Shown here: positions 1 through 11,195 of the stretch, piece by piece
Numbering within the stretch: the first letter of the stretch is position 1
Layout: every line of letters begins with the position of its first letter
Source of the DNA: Siderastrea radians
Lineage: Eukaryota > Cnidaria > Anthozoa > Scleractinia > Rhizangiidae
Direction of reading: 5' to 3'
Assembly: GCA_964017195.1 (NCBI GenBank)
Contig: OZ024891.1
Coordinates: forward strand, 1,825,894 to 1,889,893
DNA length: 64,000 bases
Notes under the pieces: generated by a model
What the model saw: only the letters and a program-made list of their open reading frames with translations
Database searches by the model: none
Told to the model about the DNA's origin: nothing
Position numbers and translations under genes: made by a program

Positions 1-575
1 TCTTTAGATTATCAGTGCAGGTTTGTGGAAGAGCTAGACAAAACTGTGGCCTCTGTCTGATATCAGGGAACTTTAATCCTGTCCACATTGCGGTGTTGCA
101 GATAAGCGGGGGGGGGGGGGACAACAGATTAACTTATGAACTTGAGAGACAATTTGGAGAAACCCGCTTCTATTGACCCCCTGACTCGCTGTCTTATAAA
201 AATTAACCAGAACACTACAAATTGTCTCTCTACCCAGGTGAATAAATGAGTACCAGGAATAAATGGCATTGGTAACCCAGCAGTGAATTAGCAATCTTGC
301 TCTGCCCATATGGACCCCCCTAGACCTGAAGTGCAACTTCACCCACCTCTGAATTTGAGGGATTTTTGTCTGAAAGGAAGGACCTTCTCTGTGATTACCT
401 TCAGTTATTATCAGAAACTTAAACACTACAAGAACTTAAGACAAACCCTCAAGACACCCAATGCTTTCATAAAATATTAAACCATTTCAGCTCTGAAATT
501 AGTATTGTTGGAAAAGTAGTTGATTCAAACAACATATTCCATAGTGGATAATTCACACTCATTTCTGTATTACAG

Positions 576-2677
576 GAGAAGTGCTGTGGCTGGCTCAGCT
601 ACACTGAATGGTATCAAGCAAAAGTTTTTAATGGAACACACTGGGTTCCAGACACCTGTTGCAAAGAAAAGAAAGACAAGTGTGGACAGACCCAAGACAA
701 AGATCTCTTTTACACAGACGTAAGTATAGCTTTGATAATTTATGAGCAGTTGAAGTGGCAGGTTATAGACGTACTGTACACTTAAAGCCAGTTTTACTAA
801 GAGCTAACACCTTAAATCAGCTGTACTGAGGGCTAACACCTTCTTCAAGTGGTGAAGCTCCCTTGAAGCCCCACCTTCCCTCAAGTGGTGAAGCTCTCCT
901 CCATTAATAACCCGATTACTGTAAATTTGTAAATGCTAATGGCAAGTGTACATTTTGTAGCCCTGCAAAGACAAGCTGCGTAACCTGCTTTACTATATTG
1001 GTGCTGTGGGTGTCACTGTTGTTGTCATTCAGGTAAACGACAATTTCTTTTTATCTTTTAATTCACATTAGAGGAAGCAATATTTAGTTCCAGTTTCTAA
1101 CAATGCCTTGCACATATCTTTTTTCTTGAAAGGATGTAACATTATTTTATTGTTTCAAACTAAGTCACCATTTACTATAGATTTTTATTCATCTACAAAA
1201 TAGTAATTGTTTTTGTCCTTACATTATGTTCGATCATGGGTGGGATTTTGTCAGCTATGGGCAAATTTTGTAGGCTGGCCATTGTCTGTTCACCTTCTGT
1301 TATTGATATTTTTACATGTACATAATTGTCCAAGAGCTGACTAAATTGACTTGCTCATTGTCTTTGACTGAGTCCAGACTGATGGACTGGCTGTCTGCCT
1401 GCTTAACCAACTGATTGACTTACTTGTTGTGACTGACAAACTGGAATGACTCAGACTAGTAACTGACTGACTGATGGCACAGAGTTGGACACGAGCCAAA
1501 GCGGCCCACACGGCTGGAGCTTATCATGGTTTCTGTAGCATGAAGCAACTGAGAGTATTGCCACTCCCCACTGAGTGGGATGCTAGTCCATTACAGGGCT
1601 ACCCCTAGCAGTATGATGCCAGTACCCATTTTATTAGACCACAAGCAGTCTCTTTTTCACTCAGAGACAGTGGAGGAAAACAAACAAGCAAGCAACCGTG
1701 AAATCGCCTGCTGCGTTGAAACACTCAACGCATGCATCACGTTTAATGCCGCAGGCAATGGTTAAATGCTTGCTTGGTCATTTCCCTCTACTATCCCTGA
1801 GCGGAGAGAGAGACTACTCGTAGTCTACAATTTTATACACCCGGGTGGAGAGAGACAATGTAGGGTAAAGTTTCTTATATCTAAGGAAACAACACAGTGG
1901 CAGGGACTGGGTGTCAAACCACCGACCTTCAGATCTGAAGTCCAACACACTAACCGCTACACCACCGCTCCCCCAATGACTGACTGTTAGATCTGACTGT
2001 CTAGTTAATCAACTGACAGCTGCAGTTATCTGACTGGTTGACTGACCAACTGAGAAGTTCCCTTACTAAAGGACTGACTGGCTGGCTGGTTGGCTGACTT
2101 TTTTGCCTGATAATGACAAAGATTTCCCTGCCTGCCTGATTTACCAGGCTGTCTGAATATAGTCCAACTTTCAGATCAGACAGATTGATTGACTGAAAAC
2201 AGCTACAGCCAAAACAATGCCTTTCTCAGTTCAGGCTTATGTGGCCTTCTATTTAACAATTAGATTATGAGCTCGAGATTTCTATCGCATGATAGTTGAC
2301 GAGGCGGAAGGCCGAATCAACTGTCACGCATAGAAATCGAGAGCGAATAATCTAATTGTTTTAGTAGAAATCTACTAGATGTTCAAAACTTAACAGCAGA
2401 CACTACATTTTTTTATTGAAAAATGATATAAATAGGTCACACCGCACGCGGAAAACACTCTACTCACTATCTACAACAGAATAGATAGTGAGTAGCGTAG
2501 CCAATCAGAGAACAGCATTAGTGATAGAACGCTAGTGGATTTATACTAATACATGTTAGTCAAATAGTGGTAGTAACATTCTTAATCTTTTTTCTTTCTT
2601 TGTCTCCCCAGGTCCTTGGGATGATTTTTGCCATTGTTTTGATCGTTAAGATAGGCAAATCTGGAACTTACGCATAA
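576..2677 (+). CDS. Tetraspanin, 3' part (last three exons; 5' end outside window)
   Basis: Three exons join in phase 0: 576-719, 961-1032 and 2612-2677, each with AG acceptors and GT donors, ending in TAA. The first encodes the large extracellular loop with the tetraspanin signature EKCCGW, then PDTCC and a later Cys. The second starts PCKDKLRNLLYYIGAVGV and brings the last loop Cys and the start of the fourth membrane helix. The third finishes that helix and gives a short tail (KIGKSGTYA). Six loop cysteines fit a tetraspanin with three disulfides. Tetraspanins organise membrane microdomains and partner proteins at the cell surface. Earlier exons were not found in 1-575, so they must lie upstream. 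The exon pattern matches the complete tetraspanin at 6949-9492, suggesting tandem paralogues. Confidence 0.9.
1910..1974 (-). repeat. tRNA-derived SINE head in tetraspanin intron
   Basis: On the minus strand a tRNA-like stretch starts GGGGGAGCGGTGGTGTAGCGG. It holds an intact A-box (TGGTGTAGCGG, 1954-1964) and a degenerate B-box (GGTTTGACACC, 1910-1920). The spacing is tRNA-like but it is not a functional tRNA gene. It lies in the intron between the last two exons of the first tetraspanin. Confidence 0.55.
2257..2358. repeat. Fold-back element (~100 bp)
   Basis: The ends CAATTAGATTAT and ATAATCTAATTG are inverted copies. The arms continue inwards (GAGATTTCTATCG against CATAGAAATC) around a loop with GGCGGAAGGCC. 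It looks like a small MITE and lies in the intron before the last exon of the first tetraspanin. Confidence 0.6.
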
Positions 2678-4479
2678 TAGCTGCATTTAGTACGTTTAAA
2701 ATACAGCTTAACCTCCTCATAATAGCCGCCCTTGGACACAACTGATGGACCATTTTTAAAGAGGTGGCCATGGCCAGTTGTGGAAGGGTGGCTGTTAGCA
2801 GAGTCTTGGTGTATTGTTCAATGTCATTTTTTTTATGTAGCATTGTTATTTGTCCAGTAACTTGTTGGTAACACACTCATAGTGTTCAGGTGGCAAGAAT
2901 GTTTATCTCCCTCGTATTTCAGTTGCCATACAACATGGTATTCCAGTCAGTTATAGCAACTGGATCGAACTATTGTGACCGGCAACTACAAAGACCAGCA
3001 ACTGACATTGTGTTGTTCCAGAAAATATCCATACTCCCCTGCAGAGGGTTTTTTTTGTTTTGAGCCCCCCACCCTGCTGGAAATTCCAGTTTAGGCTCAT
3101 ACATTCCTTTAAAAATTTTGGCCTCTTAAGACCCCCCTCTACCTCAGAGCTTCCAATCACCCTCTGCAGTGGGGGCATTGAACAGTCAGTGAACAGTAAC
3201 CGACCTCCCTATTTATAGAGGAGAAGCTACACTTTTGTCGCACTGGAACAATTAAAATAACATTTGCAAAGAAGATTAGTTTGTTTTAATGATAAATGAT
3301 GTCACTACTTGGGGAATTTTTTGTTGTGATAGATATAGGAACTTTACATAATTAGCATTAAAATTAATGAACGTATCCAATAGTCAATCCTAAAATTACT
3401 GAAAGTAGTTGTTGGTTTTGTGACTATTCAGTTGAAGTCTATGACTGTTCTTAGTTGTACTTTCAGATGGTGGTGGTGGTTTTTGATAATAGTGGTCAGC
3501 ATTTTTCAGTCTTTATTTCTCTGTTTGGTCACTGCTGAGTTATAATATTCTAGTGGTCAATATTTCTCCATGTTTCCACTGCTGATTTATAATAATTTTA
3601 ATGCCACTTCATTCATTACCATGTATAGGTAATAGAGGTAAAAGAAGTGTGAAATATGTGGTCAATTTTTGATATAAGCATTCGGCAGAGACAGGATTTA
3701 TACAGTCAAGAAGATTTAAAGCTAGTTTTGTAATAAGTCAAACATGCTTTAAGGGTTCGTATTTGTATCTCGCATTAAAGGTTGACAATAAAATTGTGTA
3801 ATAATAATAATAATAATTTTATTTGTGTCAAAATTGATCTAGCTCCCTGTTAACACAGGGTGCTAATTGGGGACACACTAAATAATAATAATAATATTAC
3901 AAATTGTTAAAAAATGCGCTTATGTCTAAACAATATATATCTAAAGAATAATTTTCTGTATAATTCAAGTGATCGTGATCATGTGGGAAAAAATTATTGA
4001 AGTGAGTGTTTTAAGAGGAAGGACATCAGGTCTCCAGAACTTCACCAGACTGAGGTAACAGAAGACATTTCGCTAAACGCCAGAAGGGTAGCAAATCTTA
4101 CAGGCAACTACTACAGTAGTCAAAACTAAAATTTCTGATAGTAGTTTCACACTTTTAGACTGCAGTTAAAAACCTGAGGTGTGACCATTGAAATGCACGC
4201 TACGACAGTACAAAACATTGATTTTTATTTACCCGAACAAAATACTCTTCCCTGCTAGCAGAGGCCCCTTTTCCTTTGTATTCGCTGAGCTGACGGGCGG
4301 GACGAACTCCTGATCTCTAGATTGAAAAAGTCGGACTCAGTGAAAATCACTTTTGGTGTAGATTCTTGAAAAAGCGACGCACCAATTATTGGCCTTTGGA
4401 TTGTCACGCAAAAAAGCGCGCGAAAAGACATGCTACTTAATTACAAACGATGTAATTCACTAAAATTAGCTTCAATGTA
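2678..4479. other. Intergenic / 3' UTR of first tetraspanin
   Basis: No coding exon recognised. A polyadenylation signal AATAAA lies at 3787-3792, followed by an ATA/AAT microsatellite near 3800-3820 and a second one near 3885. A poly-C run just beyond this stretch (about 4556-4570) breaks sequence quality. Confidence 0.6.
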
Positions 4480-5670
4480 ATGTACAGTGAGTGAGTAAAA
4501 TAGTTTGACCAAAATGTCCATTATTTCACTGCGATTAAGACACCATAAAGATATACCCCCCCCCCCCCTCCCCCCTTCCCCCTTGCCAGCTTGCATAGTC
4601 ATTCAGCTTGGTGGCTGGTGATAACGCTTTATTTTCATAATGTCTATAAAAATTTAAATACAACATACTCATTTAGCTCATTTCTTTAAACTTCAAGAGG
4701 GGTCGTTTGGACAAACCCAACAGTTATAAAAATAGCCTGTAAAATAGTGGTCTAAAACTCAGATGTATAGGTATGATAAAGATTCAATTTTCACCCCAAA
4801 GCTTGCACTCTTGCACGGAATCATGTTTGTACATTTCGAAATACATTGCGTGACTAATTCCTTGCACAATCGCCAGAAATAACCGATTACAGTGTGCATT
4901 GTTTTGGTCGAAGCAATTATGTGGCTTGCATATCGCACAGTTTTTCAGCAACTGACTTCGCCAAAAGATTAAGAGATGCACTTTAATGCAAGTTGAAATC
5001 GGAGTAAATTTTCCTTTTCGTCATATTCTTCACGCTTTTTATGCTTTAATGCTTTTAACAGCAGGTTATCGGGGGCTAGCTTACAGTGTGAAGTGCGTGA
5101 GTAAAACAGTTCAGCCAAAATGTCTGTTATTTCCACTACAGTCACAAGACTTAAAGTAAGATATATTTTTACCCACCAGCTGACATAGAAATACGGTAGT
5201 CTGAGTACAAATCAGTCGACTTATCTTTGGCGATACATACTTTATTTGCATAATTTCTATAACTAGTTTAAACTCAGCATACTCATTTAGCTCATTTCTC
5301 TCAACTGCAAGAGAGCTCGTTCGAAAAACTCAACATTTTGCATTGTCGTCTATAAAGAAACTTTTGGTCCTATAACTCGGGTCCCCGGGACATGTACGAG
5401 GAAAGCTTCAAAAGTTGCGTTTCCCGCGGTAGCATGTTTAGACATCGCGTGACTAGTCAAATTAAATAAATAACGAAGTGACATCACTTGTTCGCACAAT
5501 CGCCAGAAATAACCGATTACAGTACGCAACGTTTTGGTCGATTATAGGGCTGGATCACAGGTATAAAAGCAAATCTGGTTACAGATCGCACCAGTTTTTC
5601 ACCAGTTGAATTCGCAGAAGTATCAAGAGGTTCACTCAGTTACGTAAGTTAAAATCGTAAGTAGATATTC
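4480..5670 (+). promoter_or_regulatory. Duplicated promoter region of the complete tetraspanin
   Basis: Two diverged copies of a roughly 550-600 bp block lie in tandem: about 4480-5040 and 5090-5670. A 30-bp stretch is identical at 4864-4893 and 5494-5523, offset 630. Around it, blocks such as CATACTCATTTAGCTCATTTC and GTTTTGGTCG recur in the same order. Only the second copy has a TATA box, in GGTATAAAAGC near 5560. This is followed by a likely non-coding first exon ending at the donor GTAAGT at 5644. An acceptor at 6930-6931 leads to the coding start at 6949. Start site and UTR intron are inferred from signals only. Confidence 0.5.
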
Positions 5671-6421
5671 CCTATGGTCACTTTCTACAGATTTGAATTT
5701 TACTCATTTACTAGTAGCGGCTTATTGTTTTTTCAATACACAGTGGACACATACTGGCTTAAAAAAGGAAAGAGAAACTAAGGGGCGAGGCGCAAACATA
5801 TTTTACAGTAGTAAGTTTTGATAGATGCAATCAAAGAAGAGCCACTTCGTAAAACCGTTTATCCACCAAAACGAAGGCATAATCGACTCGAGAAGCTCTG
5901 TTCAACTTATAAAAAGAGGGAAGAAAAATTTAACTATTTCCGTCGCTGAATTCGTACGCGATAAGTATATTTGATTTAACCGATGTCACACCCGAATGCA
6001 TGTATGGCCGGTATTGAATAAATCACAGTCTAAAACTCTTGTTTCTGTCGTCGATGAAGCAACTAAAAATATTACTACTCCCTCTGGATAGCTTGATAGT
6101 CCATCGCAGGGTTGCCCTCAGTATTTTTTCGCTGATGCCCATTTATACACCTTGGAAGAGAAAACAAAAACACGACACGATGCAGATGTCGGCCTAGCCC
6201 CAAACCACCAACACCCTTCGACTATCTGATCGAAAAAAAAAATTAGCGCTCGGGCTAACTAACCAACTCGCCTACATATAACCATTAAAAAATGAATCAA
6301 AACCTGTCGCCATTTCCCGTAGGATTGGATAAGAATAAAGAAGGAAGAAAGTTTCAACAGAATCTCCAAACAGATGCCATAACTGTCGTAGAAATGTTTA
6401 AAGAGTATGTAAAAATCTTTG

Positions 6422-6472
6422 ACCCCGGCGGCATATGAACCCACGACCTCCGGATCAGATCACAGTCACTGA
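6422..6472 (-). repeat. tRNA-like SINE fragment
   Basis: On the minus strand the sequence reads like a tRNA 3' half: GGTCGTGGGTTCATATGCCGCC with a degenerate B-box. It lies in the putative 5' UTR intron of the tetraspanin. Call is weak because the A-box is poor. Confidence 0.35.
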
Positions 6473-6948
6473 CTAACTGAGGCCAAACTGGGAACAGGTC
6501 GTGGGAATTAAGATGTTTAAGTCGTGGCAATGGAACACAAGGCCATGTGGCCGGGGCAAATATCTAAAGGGCTGTTGCTCATTTTATAGCACTCGCACGT
6601 ACACTTAAAAAATTTCTACTTTCATTACACGAGTGTTACGCGGCACCTCACATTGTTGCCAAAATTGTAGTGTGGCTAAGGCTATCGCTTACAGTGAAAT
6701 ATAGTGAACTGTTATTGAAGCTGTCACAAAGCTTCATTCGTGCCACAAGCTATTACCTTTTAAAAAGCGCTTTTCAATTCTATTTTATCAGTGACGAACA
6801 CTTTTAACAGTTTTATCGATTACTTGTGACAAATCGGCATACGGTAGATGTATAACTGCGCGGCCGCGCAACTTTTTTAACCTAAAGCGTTCAGCTAGTT
6901 ACAAATTAAATATTTTATTTTACCCCGTTAGGAACTACTGAAGAAGCA

Positions 6949-9492
6949 ATGAATTTGGAGAAAAGTGCAAGAACTACCAAGTTCCTTTTTCTATTTTTCA
7001 ACGCGGTTTTCTTTGTAAGTTTCGCCTCGTATGTTACTTTACATTACTATTATTTTTTTTTTTGCAGTGACTCTTTAAACGTCTTTTAATTTGTCAATCT
7101 CGTCCTAGTCCAGTTGCCATGACGCACCCCATCCTATCCTACCAAAGGGACTAAGCCCTCTGTGGTACTCTATGCGTCATATACCTTCCGCCGGGATCGC
7201 ATCCTTTTGTCCCCCAGTTGCGGGGACAAACCATACTGGTAATAGTTTCTAAGGTTTTGTCAACTTACCAAAAGAATTAATTTCTCTGTCCATCTCTTCT
7301 CTTAGCCGACTCGTAGGCTACGCGCTGATCAGAAAGCAATTTACAATGTATGCTAATAAAACTCAACAAACCATAGCTCGAGCTCGTAGTCTATCAATTC
7401 AGTTAATTGTTTTGTTGGTTTTAGGTATCTGGCTGCGTGCTGTTGGGTGTTGGCGCATGGAGCCTGTGTGAGTTCGGTGCATATGAGGCCTTGTCATTAT
7501 CTGTTCCTTATGCAGCATCATCTAAGCTCTTAATCACTGCTGGAATCTTCAATTTGCTAGTATCATTCCTTGGTTACTGGGCAGTCTTAAAGGAAAACAG
7601 ACGTCTGTTTAATGTGGTAAGTCACTTGTTTTGTTTTACAAGACCGTTTGTCAAGTTAAATGTTTGGCTTTTGCTCAAAGCCCCCTACCCCTCCCCCGCC
7701 TAAATGAAATGAACACAATGGATTAAAATGTTCAAAATAACTTAAGCCTTTTGTAGATAATAAAGTCGATCCACCAGCCTTTCAAAGACAAATATTTAGA
7801 CATTTTGGGTCATCGAAGAATGAGAGGATTTTATTAGTTTATGTAGTTATTTGCAACTTTAAAAGTTTTACTGTCTACGATGACCATAACATGTACATTT
7901 TTTCCACAATTGCAGTTCTTTGTTGTTCTTCTTGTGGTTCTTGGATTAGTCATTTCTGCAGCCGCTGTAGGATATCAAAATCGCGACAAGGTTAGCACTG
8001 ATTTTGTAAAAAAAGTCACCTGGAAAATCACATTAAAAAACACAAATAAATCACAGCCACAAACACAGCAAACGCGATGGACCAATCACAGCTCGAAGCA
8101 CAATCATGCAGCCGGTGCAAAGTGCGGGAAAACCTGGGCTCCTGATTGGATGAAAAAAAGCATGTTTTTAAACACACATGTTAAACAGTTAGACCAACTG
8201 GCAAGTGCGTCTTTTTCGAAAATGACGAAAATAAGCCATTAGTTTCTCTTTTTGCTCTGTCTTTTATTTTTCTTCAGGTTATGGATACACTTTCTGATGA
8301 CGTTCTTCGTGTCATCCGTGACGTTTTTGGAATAAAAACAGACCCTTCCGAAGCTCTTAAAGACCTGCAGAAAAAGGTAAAGGCTGTCTTGAAATATTAC
8401 TTCTCCGTACAATCTTTTTTTTTTTATTTGAGTTTTTTGTGACAAGTATGGTGCCGGTGTGGAAAATAAATTGTAAAAATGGGCCAGTTCTTTTGGTACA
8501 ACGGGTGCATAACACTATGTAGGGGTACTTAGGGCATTATGGCAAAAAAAAATACATTATTGTCCGTTTATTCACTTATAAGAAACAATTTTATTTTATT
8601 GCTGTACATTCACCGGCAAAGATGATGGTGGAAAAATATTGGGCCATTCAATTTCGAATCTTTTCTCTTACAATCATCTGTAAATTTGGGGTATAATTTT
8701 TCAATGCTTAAGTAAATAATTCATATAAAAGACATTTGCGTGACCTCAGCAAAATCTTTTTGAACATATGTTACAATTTACACTATTAAAAATCCTCAAT
8801 TCTGATTGGTTCATGACAAATTCGTGGCAAAAATAAATAAATTCAATTATCAAATCTTGCTTTAGGGGGAATGTTGCGGATGGCACAATTACACAGACTG
8901 GAGGCAGTCATGGTTCACCAAAGGAAATGACTCTATTGTTCCGGACAGCTGCTGTAAACAACCAAGAGAACGCAACTGCGGACAGAATTTTACCATAAAT
9001 GACATTTATACAAAGGTACGTGCAAATGAAGATTAATCCAGGACTAGGAGATTTCCAGGGCTACTGTGCCAACATAGGGAGTGGCTTACCTGTGGTCCAA
9101 TGTGAATTTACCTTTTACCATTGTATCTGCAGGGTTGTCGAGGTGTATTCCTGTTCAAGTTAATCAGATACAAGCTTTACGTTGTTGCACTCACTGCTGT
9201 AACTGCTACCATCATACAGGTGAGTGAAATAAGGCAGATACTCTCTTACGTGGTAACCCTGTGCTTTACTAACAAAGAAGTTTGCAACAACAATAACAAC
9301 AACAATGTACACACAACATCAAAAATTTTTCTTTCTTTCAGTTACTCCAAAATACATCAACAAAAGATTGATCACTTGCTTTTTGTGGCATTTTTGCAGG
9401 TCGTGGGTTTGCTGTTTGTTTTGGCGATGATATTTAGTCCAGAAAAGCCAGGAGAACAATTACCTTTGCGTGTCAGAGCCCCGCAAATCTGA
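6949..9492 (+). CDS. Tetraspanin, complete (253 aa)
   Basis: Seven phase-0 exons: 6949-7014, 7425-7616, 7916-7990, 8278-8376, 8866-9015, 9133-9219 and 9400-9492, ending in TGA. The product starts MNLEKSARTTKFLFLFFN, the usual tetraspanin N-terminus leading into membrane helix 1. Helix 2 lies near residues 55-78 and helix 3 near 87-108. The large loop carries GECCGW, PDSCC, a further Cys and GC just before helix 4, six cysteines in all. Likely N-glycosylation sites are NYT, NDS and NFT in the loop. The tail is 20 or so residues ending APQI. Every exon ends on a whole codon, as in the partial tetraspanin upstream. It should act as a membrane scaffold; the exact subfamily is not clear. Confidence 0.93.
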
Positions 9493-11195
9493 GCATTGAC
9501 CACTACGAAGCGTGATGTACCCATAGCTAGCTGTGAAAACTAAGCGGTTCTTGCCTTATTTTCAGTTGGAATAATACTTACAGAGCAGTAAATGCTTAGG
9601 GCTTTTAAGATTTTCGTCTTCTACAAAGTATTTTCCAACCTTAAGATCCAGACTCGAAACTCAAAATCATCGGGAATTTCAGCCTTATCTACCAAAGCCT
9701 TTGATTATCTTTGCAATGCCTGTACAATACTCCAAAGCCGTTCAACGCCTTCTCCTTTCTTCTACTGATCTGTTTCCCAATTGTTCCCATTGAGGCTCAC
9801 TGAATTCGGGTTTCGCTGGCGAAACTAGGAATCAGAGAGCATTTTCGGAGAGCATTTACCTTCGTTAAATGTTCGGAATGCCTCGAGCCAACCACGGAAA
9901 CCGTTAGTTGCCTTCTCGTTTCCTGCACTGGGCCGTGCTTCAGGTCCCCTACCCCTGTACCCAGGCTCTGACGTTGGGTTTTGCTGGCAAAACCGAAAGT
10001 CGGAGAGAAGGAACAGAGGGGAGAGGGGGTGGGGCTGGGAATGGAGTACGTTCAGTAACAGCTGTGGAGGGTCACTCGATGCATTCCACTAGATGACTTA
10101 CGCAAATTTTCCGACGATTTTGGGGGTATGAAGTGGGTATCAATACTTTTTTTTTCATACATTTTCCAAACCAGCAAAAGAGCTGCTCTCCTTATAAGAC
10201 TTCTTAGCAATTTAGTTATTTAACTAACCTGAAACAGGCAACCGTTTTAAAGAAAACTTATAGACCGTATTTAGCTTGTCTGTATCATCACTATCTTGTA
10301 CATATTATCAGGTACTGTTACGTTTTTATGGTTTAAATAGTGTCAGGTGGATGGTTAGAACATTATTGACTAGGAATAGAAAAGTCAAAGGATTAGCAAA
10401 AGTCTGAGCGAAAACACGCACTGCTCGTAGTCTGTTAATTTAAGTTCTTGTTAGTGTCATTTGTATACCTTATATCGCTTTGGCAATAAATTTCTTCTTT
10501 GCTGAGAGATTTGTTGTCTCGTATTGTTGTGATAATTATTATAGTATTTGGCCATAAAACGTACAAAAGACGCATCATGATGTAACTTTGCCGGAAAATC
10601 AGTTCACTTCGTGCAGTTTATCAGCGTGGACTCCTGCACCGGTGTCGCAGAGGTCATGGGTTCGAATCCCGTTCAAACCTGAATTTTTTTCAGGTTGTTC
10701 TTTTGTCAAACGCTTAAGTTGATATCTTTAACTGCGAGGGTCATCGTCACTGATTTCTTATTTCATCTGCGGTTCACATACATGATTACTTCATACATTC
10801 ACTGTCACTTTTTTAGCAAAGAACCTTGCATCAGTGTTAATCTGCTTTCAAACAACTTGGCCTCCTTATGGAGATGTTTTTGCTCGATGTTGAAAAAACA
10901 CGGAGTAACCAAAATCAAATTGACAAAACGCACAAAATTGAACAACGCATGTACCAGAAATGATTGCTTTTATTCTTACAAAGCTCTTTTATGTACAAAA
11001 TCGCACCTCACAATCTGAGCACAATACAAACAAATGATCATAACTTAACACACTCGAGTAGAACTGCGTTCTGACCGATTATCTTTATTGTCACGAATAG
11101 ATATCTACCAGATAAGACGATTAAAATACTATTTACAGTGCCGTGTGAGATAAATCGTTAAACTGTCTTTGCGGGGACAGGGCGTATTAAACGGT
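9493..11195. other. 3' UTRs of tetraspanin (+) and DNAI2 (-)
   Basis: No coding exon seen. AATAAA at 10485-10490 suits the tetraspanin 3' end. On the minus strand AATAAA (plus 11084-11089) lies about 107 bp past the DNAI2 stop. A tRNA-like SINE piece sits at 10621-10700. Confidence 0.6.
10621..10700 (+). repeat. tRNA-derived SINE piece with perfect B-box
   Basis: The Pol III B-box GGTTCGAATCC is perfect at 10659-10669. A small hairpin follows, AACCTGAA and TTCAGGTT, with a T-run between. The A-box side is weak (upstream CTCCTGCACCGG). It looks like a SINE tail in the tetraspanin 3' flank. Confidence 0.55.

Noticed and set aside
20..120. Possible upstream tetraspanin exon after TGCAG at 16-20
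   Set aside because: The translation has no tetraspanin features and no good donor in frame.
7880..8242. 120-codon frame
   Set aside because: It is tetraspanin exon 3 with frame running on into the intron past a good donor at 7991.
10695..11018. 107-codon frame after the SINE
   Set aside because: Starts without ATG in SINE-derived DNA and shows no family motif.
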